From contig CAZPJD010000041.1 of the NCBI GenBank assembly GCA_964586775.1, forward strand, positions 1-9,333: DNA of 9,333 nt. Direction: 5' to 3'. The notes under the pieces are model-generated. The model was not told where the DNA came from and made no database searches. It saw nothing but the letters and a program-made list of their open reading frames with translations. The DNA comes from JADLEX01 sp964586775 (GTDB taxonomy: Bacteria > Lernaellota > Lernaellaia > JACKCT01). The position numbers and the translations under genes were made by a program. How positions within the stretch are numbered: the stretch's first letter is position 1; each line of letters starts with the position of its first letter. Positions 1 through 6,070 of this stretch are shown piece after piece.

Positions 1-128
1 CCCAAGAACCTACGTCTCCGCTCACAGTACCGCGCAATTTACTACGCACCCCAAAAAAGAGCAACAGGTTTTTTTTCGTGAGCTTCGTTTTTTTCCATCT
101 CGCGAAAAATCCCAGTAGTTTCCATCGT
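1..128. other. AT-rich non-coding stretch downstream of the glycosyltransferase gene
   Basis: No convincing gene is seen here. The stretch is far richer in A and T than the rest of the window, with A6 at 53-58, T8 at 69-76, T7 at 88-94 and A5 at 105-109. The glycosyltransferase gene reads into it from the right and ends at 129. The A6 and T8 runs around GAGCAACAGG could form only a weak A-U stem. No GC-rich stem precedes a T run on either strand, so a classical intrinsic terminator is not demonstrated, although this is where one would be expected for the minus-strand gene. Confidence 0.5.
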
Positions 129-2594
129 TTACGGCTCCGCAATTGGGGGAGATACGGGCTTCTCGTCGTCCGACACCCCGGTTGTGGAACCCTCGTTCGC
201 ACCCGCCGCCGCGCCCTTCGCAACGCCCAGGCGCGCCAAATAGGTCAGCGCCGCGTTGTTGCCCGGCTCGACCTCGAGGACGCGCTCGAACCAGCGCTTC
301 GCGAACTCGGCGTTTTTGCGGTTGTAGTTCAGGATGCCCAGCGACAGTAGCGCCTTGACGTTCGTCGCGTCCTGCTTGAGCACGCGCGCGAAGGTGCGTT
401 CGGCGATGTCGTCATGCCCCTGATCCGCCGCGAGGATGCCCATGCCGAGCAGACCCGTGACGTTTTCGGGATCGCTCTTCAGCGCCGCTTTCAGCTCCTC
501 GTGTGCCTCTTTCTTCTTGCCCGCCGCGAAAAGCGCGTTGCCCAGGCTCGCGCGCGCCTCGGCGTTTTCGGGCTCGATTTCCAGAGCCTTCTGGATCGTC
601 TCGATGCCCTCGGTCGCCTTGTCCATGTTGACGTAGGCGTTGCCCAGCAGCACGTACGCCATGGCGTGGCGTGGCGACAGCTCGATCGCCTTCTCCAGGT
701 GCGGCACCGCGGTGCGGTTTTCGCGCTGCATCATGTAGTTGCGGCCGATGTTGAACTGCACGCGCGGGTTGTTGGGCAGGTACTTGGCGAGCGCCGTGTA
801 CCAGCGGTTCGCCTCGCCCCAGCGTCCGAGCTGCTGGAGCACGAGCCCGAGCTGCTCCATCGCCTTGACGTTGCTGCGGTCGATCTTGAGCGAGCGCTGG
901 TAGTAGTCGATCGCCTTCTCGTTGTCGCCCATCATCCGGTAGATTTCGCCGGTATTGAACTCCACCGCCGAGTTGTGCATGTGCCCGCGGCTCGCGAGCT
1001 TCATCATCTCCAGCGCCTTGTCGTACTGCCCCTGCTTGGCGTAGACGCCGGCGAGGTCCGAGTAGATCCACGTCGGCTCCTCGCGGTCGCGCGGCGAGAG
1101 GTACTCGATGGCGGTGCGCAGCATCCGCTCCGCCTCGTCGTACTTGCCCGACATGCTATAGATGTTGCCCAGCATCATGTAGAGCAGCGGCGCGCTGGTG
1201 GCCTTGGCGAGGCAGTCCTGGAAGAACACCTCGTTGTCGTACCACTTCTTATTGCGCTCCACGCACAAAAACGCGTAACCCGCCGTCATCGCGGCGACGA
1301 GCGCGAGGGCGACGGCTCGCTGAACCCGCGTGCCCCAGGCGCGATCCGACGCCAGCGCGAATGCGCGGCCCACGACGCGCGCGGCGACGACGCCCACCAG
1401 AATCAGGAACGGCGCGGAGGGAACGTAGGCGAAGCGCTCCGCGGTCATGAAGCCCATGTCCTTGGGGCCGGAGATGCGGATGAAGTTGGAGAGCGGGCCG
1501 AACGACGAGAGCAGAAAGAGGATCGAGAAGCTCACCGCCCGGTCGGTGCGTAGCGTCGTCCACGCGGCCCACACCATCGCGCCGATCACGCCCAGCGATA
1601 CGAGCACCTTGGGCGAAAAGACCGACGTGACGAGCTCGTTCTGGATGTAGCCCGTCTGGTAGACCGGCCACGCCATTTTCGCGAGGTAGTATCCGACCGT
1701 CCAGATGAACGAGATGACCGTGGTGACGACGCCCCAGGGGTCCTTGGCCTGCGTCGAGAACTCGATGACGTAGTAGCGGTAGATCGAGTAGCCCGCGACG
1801 ATCAGGATATAGACGCCGATGACGGGCAGAAACGGGACAATCCGTTTCCACGAGAAACCCGTATGAAAGACGAAGACGTAAAGAAACAGGACCAGCGGCA
1901 GAAAGATCGCCATCTCCTTGGACAGCAGCGCCAGCAAAAACGCGACGCACGATCCCACCAGCCAGCGCGTCTTGTGGATCTTCGACTCGTTGGAAGTCGG
2001 AGCGCCCTCGGGCCGGATGCCCCGCGCGGCGGCGAAGCGGTCGGCGAAGACCATGAACGCCCAGAGCGCGATGAAAAAGAACTGCGCGCAGATCGTGTCG
2101 GTGCGTCCGGAGATCCACGTCACGGATTCCGTGTGGATCGGGTGCACGGCGAAGAGCAGCGCCCCGATGGCGGGCCCGAGCGGCTTGCCGCCGAAGATCC
2201 GGAGGAAGATCAGAAAGACGAACGATGTCGCGATGATGTGCGTGAGGACGTTGGTGGCGTGGTAGCCCGCCGGATCCAGCTTCCAGAGCTTGTAGTCCAC
2301 CATATAGCTGATGGTGATGAGCGGCCGGTAGTAGCCGTATTTGCGCGCGTTGTCCTGAAACCCGAAAAAGTCGCGGGTGAAGACGTCCTTGATGAAGGAA
2401 AACGAGCGGATCTGGTGGTCGAGGACGATCAGGTTCAGGTCGTCCCAGACGAACTGGCCCTTGAGCGAATTGGCGTAGGCCCCCGCGCTCGCCAGCGCGA
2501 GCACGATCAGGATCAGCGCGATGGCCTTGCGGCTCACCGGCGCGTCGGAAGGACCCGCCGCCGCCGCGGCCTGCTTGGGGGTGACCTGTTTCAT
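129..2594 (-). CDS. TMTC-like integral-membrane glycosyltransferase (GT-C fold) with C-terminal TPR array
   Basis: Predicted polytopic membrane protein of 821 aa. By family knowledge (TMTC and bacterial PMT-like GT-C proteins) it would transfer a sugar, possibly mannose, from a polyprenyl-phosphate donor to an exported acceptor; donor and acceptor are not visible here. A first membrane segment spans about residues 24-41. It is followed by FVWDDLNL, whose Asp pair (51-52) sits where GT-C enzymes keep catalytic acidic residues in the first outer loop. The family-typical AVHPIHTESVTWISGRTD follows, with HPIHTE at 151-156. About ten hydrophobic segments precede roughly nine 34-residue TPRs (about 467-779) and a short acidic/Pro tail. 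The ATG at 2594 is chosen but has no clear Shine-Dalgarno. A TTG at 2618 would add eight residues, and the GGGAGG at 2635-2640 lies about 16 nt from it, rather far. Divergent from the C45 operon and sharing its promoter region. Fold assignment is fairly sure, substrate unknown. Confidence 0.82.
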   Translation of the reverse strand: MKQVTPKQAAAAAGPSDAPVSRKAIALILIVLALASAGAYANSLKGQFVWDDLNLIVLDHQIRSFSFIKDVFTRDFFGFQDNARKYGYYRPLITISYMVDYKLWKLDPAGYHATNVLTHIIATSFVFLIFLRIFGGKPLGPAIGALLFAVHPIHTESVTWISGRTDTICAQFFFIALWAFMVFADRFAAARGIRPEGAPTSNESKIHKTRWLVGSCVAFLLALLSKEMAIFLPLVLFLYVFVFHTGFSWKRIVPFLPVIGVYILIVAGYSIYRYYVIEFSTQAKDPWGVVTTVISFIWTVGYYLAKMAWPVYQTGYIQNELVTSVFSPKVLVSLGVIGAMVWAAWTTLRTDRAVSFSILFLLSSFGPLSNFIRISGPKDMGFMTAERFAYVPSAPFLILVGVVAARVVGRAFALASDRAWGTRVQRAVALALVAAMTAGYAFLCVERNKKWYDNEVFFQDCLAKATSAPLLYMMLGNIYSMSGKYDEAERMLRTAIEYLSPRDREEPTWIYSDLAGVYAKQGQYDKALEMMKLASRGHMHNSAVEFNTGEIYRMMGDNEKAIDYYQRSLKIDRSNVKAMEQLGLVLQQLGRWGEANRWYTALAKYLPNNPRVQFNIGRNYMMQRENRTAVPHLEKAIELSPRHAMAYVLLGNAYVNMDKATEGIETIQKALEIEPENAEARASLGNALFAAGKKKEAHEELKAALKSDPENVTGLLGMGILAADQGHDDIAERTFARVLKQDATNVKALLSLGILNYNRKNAEFAKRWFERVLEVEPGNNAALTYLARLGVAKGAAAGANEGSTTGVSDDEKPVSPPIAEP
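258..1196 (-). repeat. Tandem TPR array inside the glycosyltransferase
   Basis: About nine consecutive 34-residue units with the TPR pattern: a small residue (usually Gly) in helix A, Y/A in helix B, and a P/N ending such as EPEN, SPRH or DPEN. Readable units include those with LGNAYVNM, LGNALFAAGKK and LGILNYNRK. In TMTC-type enzymes the TPR part lies on the lumenal or periplasmic side and is thought to bind protein acceptors. The same arrangement is inferred here. Confidence 0.85.
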
Positions 2595-2656
2595 CCGCGA
2601 GACGTCATCCGAATGCAATGCGGCGAAGGCGCCCCCTCCCCGCGAAATGGCGCCGA

Positions 2657-2685
2657 ATCATAGGAAAAGGGTTTGGGGGGGTCAA
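2657..2685 (-). promoter_or_regulatory. Sigma70-like promoter for the glycosyltransferase gene
   Basis: Reading the minus strand, a TTGACC -35 box (2685-2680) is followed by a 17-bp spacer and a TATGAT -10 box (2662-2657). Both boxes match the consensus at five of six positions with optimal spacing. Transcription would start near 2650, giving a leader of about 56 nt to the ATG at 2594, or about 32 nt to the TTG at 2618. The -35 box overlaps the left arm of the inverted repeat at 2682-2719. Confidence 0.6.
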
Positions 2686-2719
2686 TGCGCTTCGATTGGT
2701 GCGTCGAACGGCGCATTGA
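2682..2719. promoter_or_regulatory. Interrupted inverted repeat between divergent promoters (candidate operator)
   Basis: TCAATGCGC (2682-2690) is the exact reverse complement of GCGCATTGA (2711-2719). Just inside, TTCGA (2691-2695) pairs with TCGAA (2704-2708), leaving a two-base bulge (CG, 2709-2710) and an 8-base loop. That makes 14 paired positions in 38 bp. Each outer arm ends in TTGA, which begins the -35 box of the promoter firing away from the repeat. A dimeric regulator bound here could control both directions, but no regulator gene is adjacent. It is not followed by a T run on either strand, so it does not look like a terminator. Confidence 0.55.
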
Positions 2720-2745
2720 TCCGCCGCCGCCCTTCGCCGTATTCT
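2716..2745 (+). promoter_or_regulatory. Sigma70-like promoter for the C45/lipoprotein/C25 operon
   Basis: TTGATC (2716-2721) and TATTCT (2740-2745) are separated by 18 bp, each matching the consensus at four of six positions. The predicted start near 2752 gives a leader of about 32 nt before the ATG at 2784. It is weaker than the opposing promoter. The -35 box overlaps the right arm of the inverted repeat, mirroring the arrangement on the other strand. Confidence 0.4.
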
Positions 2746-2783
2746 GCGCTGTCCGGGCCAAATTTCGAGAGACGGCGGACCCG

Positions 2784-4229
2784 ATGCGAATACGACTTTC
2801 ACAATTTCTGTTGGCGGCGGTGATCGTCGCCACGGCCGCCACCACCCCTGCGAGGGCCGCGCCCGTGAACGGCGCGTTCCGCACCGTTTCGGGCATCCGC
2901 GTCCTCCACATCTGGGGCACGCACCGCGAGATGGGTTACGCCCACGGATACCTGCTGGGCGCGCAGATCGTCGATCTGTTCGACCGCATCTTCGTGCCGC
3001 TCGTGGGCGGCGCGGATTACATGGCGGCGAACCGCGACAAGTTCCTCGAGCGATTCGAGATGCCCGCGTGGCACACCGAGGAGGTCGAGGGCATGATCGA
3101 AGGCATCGCCGCGTCGGGCGCGAGCCTGTATGTGGACGCGCTGGGCCGCGATCTGGACGCGACGGATCTGGCGACGATGGACGCGCTGTCGGACATCCGC
3201 ACGTTGTATGAGTGCGCGTCGTTCGCCGCGTGGAACGATTCCACGTCCACCGACACGGTGCTGCAGGGCGAATCGGCGCTCGCGCGCAACCTGGATTGGT
3301 GGGCGCCCGCCGGCGAGCCGTACACGCTCGCGAAAAACACGCTGGTTATCGGCCGCGAACCCGACGACGCCCGCGCGACGCTGATGGTCGGCTTCACGGG
3401 GCTGTCGGGCTGCTACTCGTGTATGAACGAGGCGGGTGTGGCCACAACGCGGATGATGAGCAACCACGGCACGATGCCGTGGCAGATGGATTTTTCGCGC
3501 CCCTTCACGCCGCTCAACATCGTCATGCGTGACGCGCTCGAGGCCGAGGACGTGGACGGCGACGAGGCATCGACCGTGGACGATCTGGTCGCGGCGCTGG
3601 GCGCCTCGGCGCGCTCGTCGGCTTACAACATCATGGCCGTGGGTCGCGCCGCGGACGGGCGCGAGCCCGCCGTGGTGGAGATCAACAACAAAGAAATGGC
3701 GGTGCGCGTGGCGTCGGACGAGCCCGGGCTGCCCACGACCGTGCTGGGCGCGACCAACCACATGCGCAAGCTCTACGCGCCGATTCCCGATTCGCGTTAT
3801 CTGGGGATGAAGGCCGACGTGCTGGGCTGGAGCGGCGTCCTCACGCTGGAACGCATGTGGGTCGTCCTTCAAACGATGTACGACGAGTGGCTCACCGGCG
3901 CGACGACGCAGTCGATGATCTTCGTGCCGTTCAACCGCACCGTGGCGATTTCTTACACCGACGAAACGGCGCTCGCGCCGTTCAAGTCGCCGACGTGGCT
4001 GGCGTGGGACGATGTCTTCGATCCGGACGACTACGTGGGCACCGACGATGATGACGATGACGACACGGCGATCGACGACGACGTGACCGACGACGATGCC
4101 GCCGATGACGACACGGACGACGATAACGCGGATGACGACAACGCCGTGGACGACGACGCGGCGACCGACGACGACGCGGCGGGCGATGACTCGAGCGATT
4201 CGAACGACGATGACGGATGCGGATGCTAA
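2784..4229 (+). CDS. Secreted C45-family N-terminal-nucleophile hydrolase/acyltransferase with poly-Asp tail ending GCGC
   Basis: Product of 481 aa. A Sec signal peptide (residues 1-25, ending in PARA) precedes a C45-type domain. HGYLLGAQI near the start resembles the family's GxxHG-like opening. C144 in ECASFAAW, followed by ALARNLDWW, matches the family pattern in which the precursor cleaves itself before this Cys to expose it as nucleophile; GCYSCMNEAGVATTRM and ATNHM match later conserved blocks. The family cleaves or transfers amide-linked acyl groups (penicillin acyltransferase and phospholipase-B-like proteins are relatives); the substrate here is unknown. Residues 420-481 form a tail with 34 Asp in 62 residues that ends GCGC. 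The ATG at 2784 is chosen because the signal peptide begins there; in-frame starts at 2673 (TTG) and 2685 would bury it. The Shine-Dalgarno is weak. First gene of the operon, 18 bp before the lipoprotein gene. Confidence 0.8.
   Translation: MRIRLSQFLLAAVIVATAATTPARAAPVNGAFRTVSGIRVLHIWGTHREMGYAHGYLLGAQIVDLFDRIFVPLVGGADYMAANRDKFLERFEMPAWHTEEVEGMIEGIAASGASLYVDALGRDLDATDLATMDALSDIRTLYECASFAAWNDSTSTDTVLQGESALARNLDWWAPAGEPYTLAKNTLVIGREPDDARATLMVGFTGLSGCYSCMNEAGVATTRMMSNHGTMPWQMDFSRPFTPLNIVMRDALEAEDVDGDEASTVDDLVAALGASARSSAYNIMAVGRAADGREPAVVEINNKEMAVRVASDEPGLPTTVLGATNHMRKLYAPIPDSRYLGMKADVLGWSGVLTLERMWVVLQTMYDEWLTGATTQSMIFVPFNRTVAISYTDETALAPFKSPTWLAWDDVFDPDDYVGTDDDDDDDTAIDDDVTDDDAADDDTDDDNADDDNAVDDDAATDDDAAGDDSSDSNDDDGCGC
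4044..4226 (+). repeat. Poly-Asp (DDD-block) C-terminal tail with terminal GCGC, first copy
   Basis: The tail starts with seven Asp and continues as DDD blocks separated by 1-3 residues (A, T, V, N, G), then a Ser/Asp stretch, then GCGC (4215-4226) and the stop. The DNA is a degenerate GAC/GAT triplet tract, so length change by slippage or recombination is plausible. The mixture of GAC and GAT codons argues against a very recent pure triplet expansion. Confidence 0.85.
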
Positions 4230-4235
4230 AGGTTC

Positions 4236-4241
4236 GGGAGG
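4236..4241 (+). promoter_or_regulatory. Ribosome binding site that decides the lipoprotein start
   Basis: GGGAGG lies six bases before the ATG at 4248 and three before the in-frame GTG at 4245, so the ATG is the better start. The same GGGAGG precedes the next gene. Confidence 0.7.
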
Positions 4242-4247
4242 TGCGTG

Positions 4248-6053
4248 ATGTGGACTTGGCGTACGATCGGAACGGGATTTGCAGCGCTTGTGATGTGCCT
4301 GATGTTCGTCGCGGGCTGCGGCGACGATGACGACAACGACAGCGGTTCGCCCGGCGACGACGACACGGTCGCGGACGACGACGCGGCGGATGACGATGCC
4401 GACGACGACACGGGCGACGACGACACTTGGCCGCCGTTGCCCGACGACGACGCGGACGACGACGACACCGTGCCGCCGCCCGACCACCACCTGCTGCCCG
4501 GCATGGGCGAAGAAGGCTACGACGCCGACCTTGAGGCCAAGGCCCGCATCTTCGACCGCGCCTTCCATGCGCTCATCACGCCGGGGCACGGTCTGAACGC
4601 CGACCTGAGCATCCCCGTGGAGAACACCGAGGACCGCGACGACATCGAGGACTTCCTCCAAAACTCCGACAGCTGGGACTTCGAGGATTACACCGGCAAG
4701 GCGGTCTTCGACGTGGTGCAAAGCTACCACAAGGTGGCGGGGCTCTACGGCGGCGTCGGCATTGCGGCCGATGCCTACCGCTACGCCGTGCTGCGCGATC
4801 AGGGCTATGCGGCCGAAGAAGTGGACCGCGCCCGCGAGCACCTGCTCGCCGATCTGGAATCGATGCACATCGCACAGGCGATCACGGGCGAGCCCGGCGT
4901 CATCGCGCGCGGCTTCATGCGCCTCGACGACGTGCCCAGCGACGCGGGCGGCGTGACGCTGGTGCCACTCTTCGACGGCGGCGGCGACCCGCTTCCTCCC
5001 GAAAAATCCAACGGCACCTGGCGCGAAGACAACTCGGGCGGCGACTACCCCAACTACATTTGGGAAGACTCGTGCAGCCGCGACATGTTTTTCGGCTGGG
5101 TGAGCGCCATGGCCGCGTCGTGGGAAGTAATTCGGGACGACGACACATTCCCCGATGAGGTGAAGGACCGGCTGCAGGACAACGCGCTGGCGCTGGCCGA
5201 GTCGCTCGAGGTCGTTCGCGACAGCGGATACGACCTGGAGATCTTCGACGCCGACGGGCGCACCACCTACCACGGCTATCTCAACGAGCACAACTACGAC
5301 CGCATCTACTTGCCGTGGCTGCCCGTCCGCAACGGCGTTTACGCGCTCATGGCGCTCGGCACCGTGGCCGCGCTCGAATACGTCGCCGAGGACCCCGGCG
5401 TCACGTCGTACCTATACGACACCCTCATCGGCGACCGCGAGCTCGACGTCATCGCCGCCACGCAGCAGATCGGGCAGGATCTGTGGGTCCAGTCGAACTA
5501 CAGCGGTTACAACATGACCTTCCAAACGGTCGTGCTCGCCTATCGCTATCTGCGCGACGAGGATGCGCTGGCTAACGTGCGCGACGCGCTCGCCAATCAC
5601 ATCTACGATCACCCCAACTTCCACCTGCGTCAGCCGAAGCTGCTGAAGCAGTCGATGTTCGACTTCGTTTACGCGGGCGGCATGGCGCGCTCGAGCGCGT
5701 ACTCGAACATGATGCTGGAACCCGACGCCGAGGCCGTCGCGCGCGGCGTCGAGACGCTTCAGGAATACCCCGATGCGCCGTTCTGGGATTACGCGGTCGA
5801 AAACTGCGACGCCGATGAGATCGCATCGACCTACTGCGAACTCAACGACGGAACGCCGGTGCGCGTGATGGGCTATATCGGACGCAACGATTCGCTGGTT
5901 CTCGACACGCCGGTTCCCATGCGCGTTAGGCCGCCGAGCAACTACTTCTGGCGCTCCAATCCCTTCGGGCCGAACGGCGAAGGCAACGGCAGCGGCATGA
6001 TGCCCGCCGTGGACTTCCGCTGGGCGTACTGGCTCGGCCGCTACACGCGCTGA
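4248..6053 (+). CDS. Lipoprotein of unknown function with poly-Asp linker after the lipobox
   Basis: Product of 601 aa. An N-terminal hydrophobic segment leads to the lipobox FVAGC with C24 as the predicted lipidated residue, so it should be membrane-anchored outside the cytoplasm. It is followed at once by an Asp-rich linker (26-73, 27 of 48 Asp) and a Pro/His segment. The remaining ~520 residues are a mostly helical-looking domain with many aromatic residues. A block at 269-279 (NYIWEDSCSRD) followed by MFFGWVSAMAASWEVI, and later SNYSGYNMTFQTVVLAYRYL and LRQPKLLKQSMFDFVYAGGMA, recall alpha/alpha-toroid proteins, but I recognise no catalytic signature and assign no function. Middle gene of the operon, 18 bp after the C45 gene and 17 bp before the C25 gene. 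Alternative GTG start at 4245 adds one residue. Confidence 0.8.
   Translation: MWTWRTIGTGFAALVMCLMFVAGCGDDDDNDSGSPGDDDTVADDDAADDDADDDTGDDDTWPPLPDDDADDDDTVPPPDHHLLPGMGEEGYDADLEAKARIFDRAFHALITPGHGLNADLSIPVENTEDRDDIEDFLQNSDSWDFEDYTGKAVFDVVQSYHKVAGLYGGVGIAADAYRYAVLRDQGYAAEEVDRAREHLLADLESMHIAQAITGEPGVIARGFMRLDDVPSDAGGVTLVPLFDGGGDPLPPEKSNGTWREDNSGGDYPNYIWEDSCSRDMFFGWVSAMAASWEVIRDDDTFPDEVKDRLQDNALALAESLEVVRDSGYDLEIFDADGRTTYHGYLNEHNYDRIYLPWLPVRNGVYALMALGTVAALEYVAEDPGVTSYLYDTLIGDRELDVIAATQQIGQDLWVQSNYSGYNMTFQTVVLAYRYLRDEDALANVRDALANHIYDHPNFHLRQPKLLKQSMFDFVYAGGMARSSAYSNMMLEPDAEAVARGVETLQEYPDAPFWDYAVENCDADEIASTYCELNDGTPVRVMGYIGRNDSLVLDTPVPMRVRPPSNYFWRSNPFGPNGEGNGSGMMPAVDFRWAYWLGRYTR
4323..4466 (+). repeat. 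Poly-Asp (DDD-block) linker after the lipobox cysteine
   Basis: Residues 26-73 of the lipoprotein: DDDD, then DDD blocks spaced by A, AA, TG, TVA and similar, ending in DDDD before TVPPP. Composition and spacing match the C-terminal tails of the two flanking genes, but here the linker is N-terminal, directly after the Cys that should carry the lipid. Confidence 0.85.
4374..4398 (+). repeat. 25-bp exact repeat shared with the C25 tail, copy 1
   Basis: Encodes DDDAADDD plus the first base of the next codon. It is identical base for base to 7853-7877 and in the same reading frame. The match ends on both sides at differing bases (G/C before, C/T after). Confidence 0.8.
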
Positions 6054-6060
6054 CGGCCGC

Positions 6061-6066
6061 GGGAGG
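6061..6066 (+). promoter_or_regulatory. Ribosome binding site of the C25 peptidase gene
   Basis: GGGAGG lies four bases before the ATG at 6071 and supports that start, which also begins a good signal peptide. It fills most of the short gap after the lipoprotein stop at 6053. Confidence 0.65.
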
Positions 6067-6070
6067 GACG

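Noticed and set aside
53..76. Possible intrinsic terminator (A6, ten-base loop, T8)
   Set aside because: The stem would be only A-U pairs without a GC-rich core, too weak to call a terminator.
414..1553. A 379-codon plus-strand frame opposite the TPR region
   Set aside because: Low-complexity Arg/Val/Leu/His shadow of the TPR-coding strand. The minus strand encodes coherent TPR units.
2628..2654. Two GGCGCC palindromes (2628-2633 and 2649-2654) with centres 21 bp apart, downstream of the minus-strand promoter
   Set aside because: Two helical turns apart is suggestive of an operator, but GGCGCC is common in DNA of this composition and nothing else supports a binding site.
2682..2719. Inverted repeat read as a transcription terminator
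   Set aside because: It lies upstream of both divergent genes, has no T run on either side, and coincides with good -35 boxes, so a regulatory role fits better.
2591..2920. A 109-codon minus-strand frame crossing the intergenic promoter region
   Set aside because: It overlaps the start of the C45 gene and both promoters, and shows no recognisable features.
4044..4466. CRISPR or satellite-like tandem repeat
   Set aside because: The periodic GAC/GAT tract is in frame within coding sequence, has no constant repeat/spacer structure and is explained by Asp-rich protein segments.
2799..5291. An 830-codon open frame on the minus strand, antisense to the C45 gene and part of the lipoprotein gene
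   Set aside because: Its predicted product is dominated by Val, Arg and His, as expected from reading GC-rich Asp/Ala codons backwards (GAC reads as GTC). It has no recognisable domain, and the opposite strand encodes clear families with signal peptides.
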